A DNA stretch of 64,000 nt from Shuttleworthella satelles DSM 14600 (GCF_000160115.1 NZ_GG665866.1:1042825-1106824), one strand, 5' to 3'. Positions 50,669 through 59,791 are shown, counted from the stretch's first letter. Notes: a model not told the origin generated them from the letters alone. Numbers and translations are program-made.

Positions 50669-52526
50669 AGCACACCCCTCCCCCCATCGATCTCATACCG
50701 CAGCCGGAGCACTGGTCCCTGCAGTTTGGCGTCAGTTTACCCGCCATGGCATTCTTCCACTCCCGCTCCAAAAAGGGACGGGTCAGGCCGCAGTCGATGA
50801 AGTCCCAGGGGAAGATTTCGTCGAGGGGGCGCTGACGATAGGCATAGAAATCAGCGGAAATACCGAATCTGTCGAAGGCCTCCTGCCAGACCTCATCGTT
50901 AAAGTACTCGCTCCAGGCATCGTAGATCTGGCCCTTTTGGGTATAGGCCCAGAGAATGGCATCGGCCACCTTGCGGTCCCCTCTGGCGAAAATCCCCTCT
51001 AATACGGAGATCTGGGGATGATGCCACTCATAGTGCAGGCTCTTGCGATTGAGCTGCTCGTGCATGGTGTCTTTGACCAGCCTGGCCCTTCGGATGTAGT
51101 CCTCCGGCGGATGCATGGGGGCCCACTGAAAGGGAGTGAATGGCTTTGGGACGAAGAAAGATGTGGACATGGTGATCTGCGCTCTTCCATTTCTCTGGTC
51201 TTTGGGGATCTCTTCAAAGTAGAGGGCTGCCAGATCGTTGCCCAGCCGGGGAATGGCCATAATGTCCTCATCAGTCTCCGTGGGCAGGCCCAGCATGAAG
51301 TAAAGCTTGAGCTTGTTCCAGCCCCCGTGAAAGGCCTCTTTTGCCCCCGACATAATTTCTTCCAGGCTGATTCCCTTGTTGATGACATCCCGCATTCGCT
51401 GGGAACCGGCTTCCGGGGCAAAGGTCACAGAGGACTTGCGGACATCTTGAATCTTTGACATGACGTCTAAGGAGAAGGCGTCAATGCGGAGGGAGGGCAG
51501 GGAGATATTGATCTTCTCCCGGTCGCATTTGTCAATCAGATAGTCCAGAAAATCGGACAGGCCCCGATAATCGGAGGAGGACAGAGAGGACAGAGAAATC
51601 TCGTCATAGCCGGAGGAGGAAAGCATCTCCTCCACATAGGATTTCAGCGTCGCAAGGCTCTTCTCCCTGGTCGGTCGATAGACCATGCCGGCCTGGCAGA
51701 AACGGCAGCCGCGGATGCAGCCCCGCATAATCTCAATGACCACACGGTCCTGCACCGAGCGGACAAAGGGGACGATCGGGTGAACCGGATACGTCGCGTG
51801 GTCCATGTCCATCATGACCTGCCTGCGCACCCGACTTGGAATGTCATCGTATTTGATTTCCCAGTCCTCAAGCCTGCCGTCCTCCTGATAGACCGGCGTA
51901 AAGAAGGCAGGAACATAGACCCCGGGAAATTTGGCCGCCTCATGCAAAAAGTCCTCCCGGCTGTAGACTCCCTCCTTTTTCATGCGCTCATAGAGGCGGA
52001 CGACGTCAACATTGTTGACCTCCCCTTCTCCCAGGAAGAACATGTCAAAAAAAGGGGCGATGGGCTCCGGATTATAGGTGCAGGGGCCGCCTCCGACGAC
52101 GATGGGATCTTCCTCGCCGCGGTCTTTAGCCAAAAGGGGAATCTGACTCAAATCCAGGATCTGCAGGATGTTGGTGTAACACATCTCATACTGGATGGTG
52201 ATGCCCAGGAAGTCCTTGTCCCTGACTGCTGTCTGGGTCTCTAAGGTAAAGAGGGGAATATTCCTCTCCTTCATGATCTTATGTAAATCCGGCCAGGGGG
52301 AGTAGAGGCGCTCGCAGTAGATCCCCTCCTCCCTGTTGTACATATCATACAGAATCTGAATGCCCTGGTGGGACATTCCCACCTCGTAGACGTCAGGGAA
52401 GCACATGACAAAGGAGACAGCGACCTCAGAGGGATCCTTCATGACGCTGTTTAATTCATTGCCGATATAGCGGGCGGGCTTATCCACCTGCATCAAAATA
52501 TCCTCTGAGAGAGCAAGTTTTCTCAT
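50643..52526 (-). CDS. Radical SAM protein, TIGR03960 type (YgiQ-like B12-binding group)
   Basis: This 627-residue protein has an N-terminal cobalamin-binding-like region (FPDVYEVGMSHQGIQILY). The iron-sulphur motif is RGCIRGCRFCQAG (C-x3-C-x2-C, about residues 270-280). A C-terminal cysteine cluster (CRDQCSGCGMR) follows. The substrate is unknown. The 3' end overlaps DUF2344 and the 5' end overlaps hisI by four bases. Confidence 0.9.
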   Translation of the reverse strand: MRKLALSEDILMQVDKPARYIGNELNSVMKDPSEVAVSFVMCFPDVYEVGMSHQGIQILYDMYNREEGIYCERLYSPWPDLHKIMKERNIPLFTLETQTAVRDKDFLGITIQYEMCYTNILQILDLSQIPLLAKDRGEEDPIVVGGGPCTYNPEPIAPFFDMFFLGEGEVNNVDVVRLYERMKKEGVYSREDFLHEAAKFPGVYVPAFFTPVYQEDGRLEDWEIKYDDIPSRVRRQVMMDMDHATYPVHPIVPFVRSVQDRVVIEIMRGCIRGCRFCQAGMVYRPTREKSLATLKSYVEEMLSSSGYDEISLSSLSSSDYRGLSDFLDYLIDKCDREKINISLPSLRIDAFSLDVMSKIQDVRKSSVTFAPEAGSQRMRDVINKGISLEEIMSGAKEAFHGGWNKLKLYFMLGLPTETDEDIMAIPRLGNDLAALYFEEIPKDQRNGRAQITMSTSFFVPKPFTPFQWAPMHPPEDYIRRARLVKDTMHEQLNRKSLHYEWHHPQISVLEGIFARGDRKVADAILWAYTQKGQIYDAWSEYFNDEVWQEAFDRFGISADFYAYRQRPLDEIFPWDFIDCGLTRPFLEREWKNAMAGKLTPNCRDQCSGCGMRSMGGGVCFENQNPLR

Positions 52527-52948
52527 AGATTCTCCTGGTCAACAGACTTTTGGTCCAGCCCATCTGCGCTGACGATGGGATTGTGAAAACAGGAATGAGC
52601 GCCGGTATGGCAGGCGATTCCTCCAATCTGATGCACTGTCGCAAGAATAGTGTCGTAATCGCAGTCAGCGATCAGAGAGACCACCTCCTGCCTGTGTCCG
52701 GAGGTCAAACCCTTGGTCCAGAGCTCATTTCTGGAGCGGGACCAGTAGGTCATGAGACCTGTCTCCACAGTCTTCAAAAAGGCCTCCTCATTCATATAGG
52801 CCAGCATCAGTACGTCCTTGCTGCCCTCTTCCTGCACAATCACAGGGACCATGCCGTCTGCGTTGCGCTTGAAATCAGACCACTGCAGACGGGGCTGGTG
52901 GAAAGAAAATGGTCCGGACTCATCTTGTGTGATTGCTCTCTGATCCAT
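52523..52948 (-). CDS. hisI: Phosphoribosyl-AMP cyclohydrolase
   Basis: HisI opens the adenine ring of PR-AMP, step three of histidine synthesis. The 141-residue protein has the metal site IADCDYDTIL and the zinc cysteines CHTGAHSCF. YWSRSRNELWTKG is the other signature. No HisE (pyrophosphohydrolase) domain is fused. It is separated from hisB by a 1-kb segment holding an unrelated AT-rich gene and a tiny ORF. Confidence 0.96.
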   Translation of the reverse strand: MDQRAITQDESGPFSFHQPRLQWSDFKRNADGMVPVIVQEEGSKDVLMLAYMNEEAFLKTVETGLMTYWSRSRNELWTKGLTSGHRQEVVSLIADCDYDTILATVHQIGGIACHTGAHSCFHNPIVSADGLDQKSVDQENL

Positions 52949-53115
52949 GGGATATCCTTATCCTAGCTGCTTTCTCGTTTCTCATCCTGCTGACTCTATC
53001 AATCATTCGCTTTTGTACTCATGAAAAAAGCAAGAAGCTGAACCCCACAGGAATTCATCTCCTTGCATTTTACTTGATCCTGAAATGGTTTTCACCTTCG
53101 GAGTATTTTCCTCCG

Positions 53116-53199
53116 TCAGCGATCGTCTTTCGTGCCGATCAGCGCTCCGGCGCCGACAAAGAAAACGGTTACAAGAACAAAGGCAAATAATGTAGACAT
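53116..53199 (-). CDS. Probable 27-residue single-helix membrane peptide
   Basis: The frame reads MSTLFAFVLVTVFFVGAGAL then IGTKDDR and a TGA. This gives one hydrophobic helix with a charged C-terminal tail. GGGGGTGACGGG immediately precedes the ATG. An extended -10 promoter (TGCTATAAT, 53256-53264) lies about 50 nt upstream with no other gene between. A small hairpin CGGAG-CTCCG follows the stop without a T run. No family is recognised. The promoter plus ribosome site plus membrane helix make it better than a chance ORF. Confidence 0.45.
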   Translation of the reverse strand: MSTLFAFVLVTVFFVGAGALIGTKDDR

Positions 53200-53255
53200 C
53201 CCGTCACCCCCATGACATGATAGTCGATTGATTCCCCAATGAACTTTACTCAGAC

Positions 53256-53264
53256 ATTATAGCA
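53256..53264 (-). promoter_or_regulatory. Extended -10 promoter upstream of the small peptide
   Basis: The minus strand reads TG-C-TATAAT, a consensus extended -10. No -35 is recognisable, which is acceptable for this class. It would also serve hisI, 300 nt further on, if transcription continues. Confidence 0.6.
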
Positions 53265-53335
53265 AAAGAATCCAAGTTCGGCGAGTGTTCTTTCTTTCAC
53301 CCCGTAGCCTGACGTGTGTAGCACGATAACGATAT

Positions 53336-53836
53336 CTAATCTTCTTTATAACAGATAATATATGCTTTTATATTGTCACTTCCTTCATATAAAGTTAAAG
53401 GAATTGTTAAAATATCAGTTTCAGTACTAGCTGTATTATAATCTTTTCTTTCTTCTGGAGGATACGGATACATTGCTACTGTATAGGTATGTCCTTCCTC
53501 CAAATAAAGATCGAACTGTATTTTTTCAGTTTTTAAATTCCTTGTTTTCCCTAAAAATACATCTGTTGACTCAAAAATACCTTCAAAAGAATGATTCCCC
53601 GCGGATAATGCCAGTATTTTTTCTAGATTTTCACCAGAAACAGGGTTGAAAACAGAAATATCCTGATTATCTATCTTGATTTTTCGGCAATACAAGTGAA
53701 CAATCGCTTTATCTTTATTATTTACAAGATAAGAAGAGGCTTTTGCTTTATTCTTTTTACCTATCAGCATAAATAAAATAAAAAGTATCAGCCACACAAG
53801 TGCAACAATTGAAACAATTAAAATAGTCTGGTTCAT
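53336..53836 (-). CDS. Unknown AT-rich membrane-anchored protein
   Basis: This 166-residue protein has one N-terminal helix (about residues 4-25, LIVSIVALVWLILFILFMLI) then KKNKAK. The rest is a beta-rich soluble domain of no recognised family (VHLYCRKIKIDNQDISV, AMYPYPPEERK). GGGGG lies 6 nt before the ATG. Base use is foreign to the window: the line 53401-53460 has 17 G/C in 60, and AT-rich codons dominate, so recent acquisition is likely. It occupies the interval where hisH-hisA-hisF would be expected. Confidence 0.75.
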   Translation of the reverse strand: MNQTILIVSIVALVWLILFILFMLIGKKNKAKASSYLVNNKDKAIVHLYCRKIKIDNQDISVFNPVSGENLEKILALSAGNHSFEGIFESTDVFLGKTRNLKTEKIQFDLYLEEGHTYTVAMYPYPPEERKDYNTASTETDILTIPLTLYEGSDNIKAYIICYKED

Positions 53837-53901
53837 AAATTTACCCCCTGCTTTCTTGTTTAGAAAATATTCTAATTAATTTTCAAAAAATATTTTTATT
53901 A

Positions 53902-53930
53902 ATTGTATACTTTTATTAAAATAATAACAA
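53902..53930 (-). promoter_or_regulatory. Candidate promoter of the AT-rich gene
   Basis: On the minus strand TTGTTA (53925-53930), 17 nt, TACAAT (53902-53907). It begins 14 nt after the hisB stop. AT-richness of the region raises the chance of accidental matches. Confidence 0.45.
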
Positions 53931-53943
53931 CCTATTGATTCCG

Positions 53944-54537
53944 TCATATTTTCCCCTTGGTGGACAGGACATCCACGATTCTGGGATCAGAGGAAACCGC
54001 CTGATCCAGGGCCTTGGCAAAGGCCTTAAAAATCGCCTCGATCATGTGATGACAGTTTCCCTCCGTCAGCATCTTCACGTGCAGGTTCATCATAGCCGAG
54101 TAGGAAAGGGCGTAAAAGAACTCCCTCACCATCTCCGTGTCCATCTGCCCTACCATGGGGACGGGAAAGACGGGATCGAACTGCAGATAGGGGCGGCCGG
54201 ACAGGTCAACAGCAGACAGAACCAGGACCTCATCCATGGGCAGGATACAGGAACCATAGCGGCGAATCCCCCTCTTGTCTCCCAGAGCCTGTCGGATGGC
54301 CCTGCCCAGGACAATGCCGGTGTCCTCGATGGTGTGGTGGCAGTCCACACCCAGGTCTCCCTTGACCTGAGCTTTCAGGTCAAAAAACCCGTGGCGGGCA
54401 AAGCCCTCCAACATGTGATCGAAAAAGCCAATGCCGCTGTCAATTTCAGATTGACCGGATCCGTCCAGATTGATTGTGATTTCGATCTCCGTCTCCCTTG
54501 TTTTGCGGCTTACGCTTGCAATTCTGTCCTGAGCCAT
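53944..54537 (-). CDS. hisB: Imidazoleglycerol-phosphate dehydratase
   Basis: HisB dehydrates IGP to imidazole acetol phosphate, using manganese. The 197-residue monofunctional form has RKTRETEIEITINLDGSG, GFFDHMLEGFARHGFFD, the metal motif DCHHTIEDTGI, and the second metal motif region HMIEAIFKAFAKAL. The gap before it (54538-54725) holds purine-rich degenerate repeats and no promoter I can support. Confidence 0.97.
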   Translation of the reverse strand: MAQDRIASVSRKTRETEIEITINLDGSGQSEIDSGIGFFDHMLEGFARHGFFDLKAQVKGDLGVDCHHTIEDTGIVLGRAIRQALGDKRGIRRYGSCILPMDEVLVLSAVDLSGRPYLQFDPVFPVPMVGQMDTEMVREFFYALSYSAMMNLHVKMLTEGNCHHMIEAIFKAFAKALDQAVSSDPRIVDVLSTKGKI

Positions 54538-54725
54538 ATTCTACCTCCCTAACACTGTTTATCTCTTCATCCGGCTTGTCTTTCTATCTTCTGATCTTTT
54601 GATCCGGCTGTTCTCTCCATACAACTGGTCTCTCTTTTTTCCTGTTCTCTATAAAGTCTTTTCAACGATCTGCTGTGATCTGGATCTTATGTCATAGACA
54701 GAGCCGGATCAACTCTAAAAGAGAT

Positions 54726-56042
54726 TCAAGTCAACTCTACATTCTCCTCATCTTCCTCAAAGCGAACACGCACAGAATTGGCGTGACCAGTCAGACCCTC
54801 CGCCTCCGCAAACCGGGCCACATCCTGATAGACTCCCCGCAGGGCCTCTTTAGAGTAAGAGATGACAGACGACTTCTTGATGAAGTCGTCGACGGACAGG
54901 GCGGAGAAGAACCTGGCTGTACCGTTGGTTGGAAGGACATGGTTGGGCCCGGCCAGGTAATCTCCGATGGGCTCGGAGGAATAGGAGCCAAGGAAGATCG
55001 CCCCGGCGTTTTGAATCCTGGTCAGACTCTCCCAGGGATCTCTGGTCACAATCTCCAGGTGCTCCGGAGCGATGGCATTGACGCAGGCGATGGCCTGATC
55101 CATATTTTCAGCCAGGAGAACATATCCGTAGTCCTCAAGAGACTTTCGGATGATCTCTCTGCGGGCCAGCTTTTCAGTGAAGTAATCCTCCCAGCGAATC
55201 ACCTCCTTGGCCACCCTCTCATCGTCTGTCACCAGGATGGCGGAGGCCATGGGGTCGTGTTCTGCCTGAGACAGGAGGTCGGCCGCGACATATCTGGGAT
55301 TGCAGCTTTGATCGACAAGGGCCATCACCTCAGACGGACCCGCGATTGAATCAATCGAGACGTAACCGAAGACGGCCTTCTTGGCCAGAGCCACGTAAAT
55401 ATTGCCGGGGCCCACAATCTTGTCTACCTTGGGAATCGTCTCCGTTCCGAAGGCAAGGGCCGCAACCGCCTGAGCCCCGCCCAGCTTGTAAATCCGGCTG
55501 ACCCCTGCCTCTTTGGCGGCCACCAGAGTGGGGGCATAGACCTTCCCCTCCATGTCGGGCGGCGTGGTCATGACAATATCGGGAACGCCTGCCACCCGGG
55601 CGGGAATGACATTCATCAGAACAGAGGAGGGATAAGCGGCCCTCCCGCCGGGAACATAGACCCCGACCCGCTCCAAAGCGGTCACTCTCTGGCCTAAAAT
55701 GACGCCGGGATGATCGGCGTCGAACCAGGATTTCTGACGCTGTTTTTCGTGAAAGGCGCGGATGTTGGCAATCGACTTGCGGATGACGTCTAAGAGAGCG
55801 GGATCTACCTTCCGGTAGGCCTCCTCGATCTCCTCCTGACTGACGAGGACAGAGGAGGCGTCCAGCAAAATTCCGTCAAATCTGGCCGTATAGTCAAAGA
55901 GAGCCGAGTCCCCCCCTTCCCGAACCTGGTCGATGATCTCCTGCACGCTTTTCTCAAACTGATGATAAGAGCTTGGGCTTCTCTTTAAGAGCTGGTCTAA
56001 AATATTGGCGATACTGCTGTCATTTAATTTTGTGATCTTCAT
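54726..56042 (-). CDS. hisD: Histidinol dehydrogenase
   Basis: This zinc enzyme oxidises histidinol to histidine in two NAD-dependent steps. The 438-residue protein has ERVGVYVPGGRAAYPSSVLMN, IAGPSEV, LLSQAEHDPMASAILVT with zinc ligands, and TNHVLPT-type block GPNHVLPTNGTARF. It overlaps hisG by four bases. Confidence 0.97.
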   Translation of the reverse strand: MKITKLNDSSIANILDQLLKRSPSSYHQFEKSVQEIIDQVREGGDSALFDYTARFDGILLDASSVLVSQEEIEEAYRKVDPALLDVIRKSIANIRAFHEKQRQKSWFDADHPGVILGQRVTALERVGVYVPGGRAAYPSSVLMNVIPARVAGVPDIVMTTPPDMEGKVYAPTLVAAKEAGVSRIYKLGGAQAVAALAFGTETIPKVDKIVGPGNIYVALAKKAVFGYVSIDSIAGPSEVMALVDQSCNPRYVAADLLSQAEHDPMASAILVTDDERVAKEVIRWEDYFTEKLARREIIRKSLEDYGYVLLAENMDQAIACVNAIAPEHLEIVTRDPWESLTRIQNAGAIFLGSYSSEPIGDYLAGPNHVLPTNGTARFFSALSVDDFIKKSSVISYSKEALRGVYQDVARFAEAEGLTGHANSVRVRFEEDEENVELT

Positions 56043-56695
56043 GCTCCCTCCTGACTCGCCCTTTTAAGCGCCTCGATCAAGGCGGTGATGCGCTCGTTTT
56101 CCATCTTCATGCTGACCTGGTTGACGACCATGCGGGCGGACAGGGGCACGACCTCTTCTAAGACAGTCAGTCCGTTCTCACGCAGGGTAGAACCGGTCTC
56201 GACAATATCACATATGACCTCCGACAGGCCGACAATGGGAGCCAATTCGATGGACCCGTTCAGCTTGATGATTTCTACCGTCTGGTGCTTCTTCTTGTAG
56301 AAATAGTCCCGGGTGATCTTCGGATACTTGGTCGCCACGCGAATCAACTCCTTATGTCTGAGCTTATCCTTTGCGCAGGAGGGACCGGCGATACACATGC
56401 GGCACTTCCCAAATCCCAGATCAAGAACCTCATAGATCTTTCGCCCCTCTTCTAAGATGGTATCCTCGCCCACAATGCCAATGTCGGCAGCTCCATACTC
56501 GACATAGGTGGGGACGTCCGGCCCCTTGGAGAGAAAGAAGCGCATCTTATGCTCCTCGTCCACAAAAATCAGTTTTCTGGTCTTTGAATCATCCATCTCT
56601 GGACAGAAAATGCCGATTCTCCCGAAGAGCCGCATGGCCTTTTGCGCCAGGCGTCCCTTTCCCAGAGCCACCGTCAAATATCTCTCTTCTGCCAT
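56039..56695 (-). CDS. hisG: ATP phosphoribosyltransferase, short form
   Basis: HisG makes the first committed step of histidine synthesis. At 218 residues it lacks the C-terminal regulatory domain of the long form, so it needs HisZ, encoded just upstream. ALGKGRLAQKAM, YVEYGAADIGIVGEDT and the PRPP loop EVICDIVETGSTLRENGL are present. Confidence 0.97.
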   Translation of the reverse strand: MAEERYLTVALGKGRLAQKAMRLFGRIGIFCPEMDDSKTRKLIFVDEEHKMRFFLSKGPDVPTYVEYGAADIGIVGEDTILEEGRKIYEVLDLGFGKCRMCIAGPSCAKDKLRHKELIRVATKYPKITRDYFYKKKHQTVEIIKLNGSIELAPIVGLSEVICDIVETGSTLRENGLTVLEEVVPLSARMVVNQVSMKMENERITALIEALKRASQEGA

Positions 56696-56839
56696 ATCTC
56701 ACCTCGTATGATACCTGATTTAACTGACACCAATTTTGATTCAACCGGTATCAATTTCTCTTGTCACAGATTCTATTTCATTCTCAATTTCGTTTCATTG
56801 CGCCAGCAGTGCTCTCGTCAATTTCCGGCCTCTTCTGAC

Positions 56840-58018
56840 TCAGATCAAGCATGTCAGGCGGGCGCCGGCGTAGCGGCTTTTCTCTGCCTCCAGATCTCTC
56901 GTGTCCTCGCAGGATATTAAAGTCACCCTCTGTCCTGCCTGGCGCAGGTCATGAGCCAGATGCAGGGCCTTGACGCGCTGAGACCTGTGGTAGAGGACAA
57001 GCTGGTCCTGACCGTCCTCTTCGATCTCAAGTTCCTGACTGGATGCGGCCAGCATCAGCCGGTCGACAGAGAACGCGAAGCCGATGGCTGCGGCATTCTT
57101 GCCGAAGTAAGACAAAAGCTGATCATAGCGGCCGCCTCTGACGAAGGCCTGTCCGCTTCCGAAGGTGTAACCGGCAAAGATCAGCCCCGTGTAATATTCA
57201 CTGGAGGCCAGCAGCCCGGGCTCAAAAGAGACATAGGAGTCAACTCCGTAAATTTTGAGGATCTCGTAGATCTGCTCCAATCGGTCGAATGCCTCTGTAA
57301 TCTTTGGGTAGGCAGCACATCGATTCGTCAGGTCAGCCCAGTCGACAGGACTGTTGTAAATCCTTGTCATCGAGTCAAAGAGCTTCGCCAGGTCGGCAGG
57401 GACGGACTCCTCTTCCAGGTACTCCTGCAGACCGAAGCGATTGTGATTTTCAATCAGACTCTGGATCCGCTCGCGGTTGTCATCGTCAAAGCGGCAGGCA
57501 TCCATAAGACCGGAAAGAAGATCGGCGTGCGTCACAGAGATCTGAAAGTCCAAAAAGCCAATGGCCTGCATCCCGCAGACGACAAGCGCAATCATCTCGG
57601 CATCTGCGTCGACGGAAGGATCCCCGATCAACTCAGCCCCAAGCTGCGTGCTCTCCTTAAGATGCCCCTGATAGGAAGAATTGTTATCGAAAATATTGCC
57701 CTGATAAGAGAGGCGTATGGCCCTGTCCTCCTCTGTGAAATATTTCGCGGCGGCCCTGGCAATGGAGGGAGTGATATCCGGCCGAAGAACCAGGGTATTC
57801 CCCTCCCGGTCAAAGAACTTGTACCAGGATTTCGCGTGGGAAGTGCCCCTCTTTGATCCGAAGACGTCAAAGAATTCAAATGTCGGCGTCTGAATGGGCT
57901 GATAGCCGAAAGAAGCCAGTCTCTTGTGCAGGGCTCTCTCAATATGCTTCTTTCTGGCCAGCTCTTCTCCGTAGAGATCTCTTACCCCCTCCGGCGTGTG
58001 TAAGATGCGGTCGTTCAT
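56840..58018 (-). CDS. hisZ: ATP phosphoribosyltransferase regulatory subunit HisZ
   Basis: This 392-residue HisRS paralogue activates and regulates short HisG. Class II synthetase-like motif 2 (WYKFFDREGNTLVLRPDITPS) and a later GGRYDQLLSYFG motif are present. It lacks the tRNA-anticodon domain expected of a true histidyl-tRNA synthetase, and it stands beside a short hisG. It is the first his gene of the transcript, 18-AGGAGG before ATG, with a promoter at 58073-58100. Confidence 0.94.
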   Translation of the reverse strand: MNDRILHTPEGVRDLYGEELARKKHIERALHKRLASFGYQPIQTPTFEFFDVFGSKRGTSHAKSWYKFFDREGNTLVLRPDITPSIARAAAKYFTEEDRAIRLSYQGNIFDNNSSYQGHLKESTQLGAELIGDPSVDADAEMIALVVCGMQAIGFLDFQISVTHADLLSGLMDACRFDDDNRERIQSLIENHNRFGLQEYLEEESVPADLAKLFDSMTRIYNSPVDWADLTNRCAAYPKITEAFDRLEQIYEILKIYGVDSYVSFEPGLLASSEYYTGLIFAGYTFGSGQAFVRGGRYDQLLSYFGKNAAAIGFAFSVDRLMLAASSQELEIEEDGQDQLVLYHRSQRVKALHLAHDLRQAGQRVTLISCEDTRDLEAEKSRYAGARLTCLI

Positions 58019-58072
58019 CTTCCCTCCTGACTTTATCTAATTAACGCGATAACGCAGTATCATATTAAAGCT

Positions 58073-58100
58073 ATTTTACTCTCTTAATCGCTGTCGTCAA
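58073..58100 (-). promoter_or_regulatory. Candidate promoter of the hisZGDB transcript
   Basis: On the minus strand TTGACG (58095-58100), 16 nt, TAAAAT (58073-58078). The leader to the hisZ ATG is about 50 nt, too short for a T-box; none is visible. Confidence 0.55.
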
Positions 58101-58154
58101 GTTGATTCACAAGAGATCCAGGTCATGGATCCATATCATAGCGGATGGGGATTC

Positions 58155-58685
58155 TCACCTCTTTTGCAGATCCAAGGCCAGCTGATCCAGGTATGGGACC
58201 AGAAGGTTTCCCCTGCGGGAAAAGAAACAGTCCGCATCCAGCTCCTCCCTGCGAAAGCTCTTTCGTCCGCCCTCTTGCATGCGATTCCAGAATCGCATCA
58301 TCTCCCGATATTTCATATAGTAGAACTCTTCCCTCCGGGTGAAGGAGAGCAAAAGAAAGCTGATTCCGTCCTGTCTCTCAAAATCAGTCATGAAGGCAAC
58401 CTGATGCTCATGGATATTGGCCAGTGGAAAGGTATCTCCCGCGCACTCCTTGGCGTCAAAGCAGACCGGAACCCCCTGGACCAGGCCGATATAGTCTACC
58501 GTGGATTTCTGATCGAAATAGGCCAGCGTAATGTGCCGATTGGTCTTGTCAATATTGATGGGAGTAATGGGCGTCGGTATCTTCTGCACCAGAGCAAGTT
58601 GATTGTCCCGATAGACCTCATTGGTCTGATTGATATATTCCTCTAAGCCGGATCCTCTTAATCCCCTCGAATTCCAGGTCGCCAT
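58155..58685 (-). CDS. recU: Holliday junction resolvase RecU
   Basis: This 176-residue nuclease resolves recombination junctions in Firmicutes. It has the nuclease-fold core STVDYIGLVQGVPVCFDAKEC, with the Asp and the D-x-K metal site, and later FLLLSF. RecU is usually beside a penicillin-binding protein gene (ponA); here it stands alone between hisZ and an RluA-family gene. Confidence 0.92.
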   Translation of the reverse strand: MATWNSRGLRGSGLEEYINQTNEVYRDNQLALVQKIPTPITPINIDKTNRHITLAYFDQKSTVDYIGLVQGVPVCFDAKECAGDTFPLANIHEHQVAFMTDFERQDGISFLLLSFTRREEFYYMKYREMMRFWNRMQEGGRKSFRREELDADCFFSRRGNLLVPYLDQLALDLQKR

Positions 58686-58696
58686 AACAGATTTAT

Positions 58697-58769
58697 CCTA
58701 TCTTTCTTTTAAGACCGTTTGTTTTTCTTTCTTTTAAGGTCGTCTGTTTTTCTTTTTTTGGGCCGTTTG
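58697..58769 (-). repeat. Three degenerate 25-bp repeats after the RluA-family gene
   Basis: Copies lie at 58697-58721, 58722-58746 and 58747-58769 (plus-strand consensus TTTTTCTTTCTTTTAAGGCCGTTTG). They sit between the RluA-family stop (58778) and the recU start. Confidence 0.75.
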
Positions 58770-58777
58770 CTTCCCGG

Positions 58778-59791
58778 TCAGGTCTGTGACTTTCGATTTT
58801 TCAATGTCCCGTCACGCGCGCACCCATCCTGTCCTGATAAAACCCGCCTGTAAATCTCTCCCTCCGGACAGATGATCTCTCTGCCATCCGGCAGTTTGAT
58901 GGAATAGGAATGGAGCAGCTGGCCTCGGACCCCATATTTTCTCCTCAGGATCTGATTCCAGTGAAAATCTCCATATTTGGGATCTCCGGCGATGGGATGA
59001 CCGATCGATGCCAGGTGAGCGCGAATCTGATGGCTTCGCCCGGTCATCAGATGAACTTCAAGCAGGGTCAGATCCTTCCTATGGTCAAGAGGGCGATAGG
59101 CGGTGTGTATCTCCTGCGCTCCCTCGGGCAGGTCTTCTTTCTTTTCAGAGACCAGAACCTGATTCCTGCCGACATCCTTATAGAGGTACCCGTCCAGCTG
59201 CAGCTCTTCTGTAAGGCGTCCTCTGACAATTGTGTGATAGAGCTTGATGACGCTCCGATCTCTGAGCTGTTCTGACAGATATTGCTGTCCCCGCAGGGTC
59301 TTTCCCGCCAAAATAAGCCCGGAGGTATTTCTGTCCAGTCGATTGGCGACCGAGGGGTGAAAAAGGAAATAAGACTCCCTTGTCAGCGCCCCCTTTGCGA
59401 TCAGATAGGCGAGCATCTCCTCATTGAGAGAAATGTCTTTCTGTCCGGCTCGCTGGGAGAGACAGCCCGCCGGTTTATCGAGGGCAAGAATATCTTCATC
59501 CTCATAAATCACATGAACATGTCTGTAGTCGATTTCCTTCAGGGTGAAAAAGGCCTGATCCTGATGATCCCCTCCCCTCATCCGTTCAAAGGTCTCATCC
59601 GAAAAGAAAACCTGAATGCGATCGCCCTCAGACAGCAGCTCTCTTCCCTCTGCCCTCTTTTGGTTGAGGACGATATTCTTCTTGCGAAGCATCTTATAGA
59701 GAAAGGAAGTCGTAGCTGCGCGGAAGTATTTGCAGAGGAACTTGTCTAACCTCTGACCGGCCTCTTCTTTTGTGATAGAGATTTCTCTCAT
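58778..59791 (-). CDS. RluA-family pseudouridine synthase (RluC-like)
   Basis: This 337-residue enzyme has an N-terminal S4 domain (RLDKFLCKYFRAATTSFLYKML), the catalytic motif ANRLDRNTSGLIL with the nucleophile aspartate, and MTGRSHQIRAHLASIGHPIAGD. It is a second RluA-family gene of the window, distinct from the one at 34.4 kb. The exact target is not deducible. Confidence 0.93.
   Translation of the reverse strand: MREISITKEEAGQRLDKFLCKYFRAATTSFLYKMLRKKNIVLNQKRAEGRELLSEGDRIQVFFSDETFERMRGGDHQDQAFFTLKEIDYRHVHVIYEDEDILALDKPAGCLSQRAGQKDISLNEEMLAYLIAKGALTRESYFLFHPSVANRLDRNTSGLILAGKTLRGQQYLSEQLRDRSVIKLYHTIVRGRLTEELQLDGYLYKDVGRNQVLVSEKKEDLPEGAQEIHTAYRPLDHRKDLTLLEVHLMTGRSHQIRAHLASIGHPIAGDPKYGDFHWNQILRRKYGVRGQLLHSYSIKLPDGREIICPEGEIYRRVLSGQDGCARDGTLKNRKSQT

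Noticed and set aside
52933-53190. 85-codon plus-strand frame with two hydrophobic stretches upstream of hisI
   Set aside because: It overlaps the hisI start and the small minus-strand peptide, has no ribosome site or promoter on its own strand, and shows no recognised family.
56951-57856. 301-codon open frame on the plus strand inside hisZ
   Set aside because: Antisense shadow of hisZ; same reasoning for the plus-strand frame 54675-55349 inside hisD.
58019-58154. T-box or histidine leader upstream of hisZ
   Set aside because: The leader from the likely -10 to the ATG is about 50 nt, with no T-box sequence, no run of His codons and no terminator stem.
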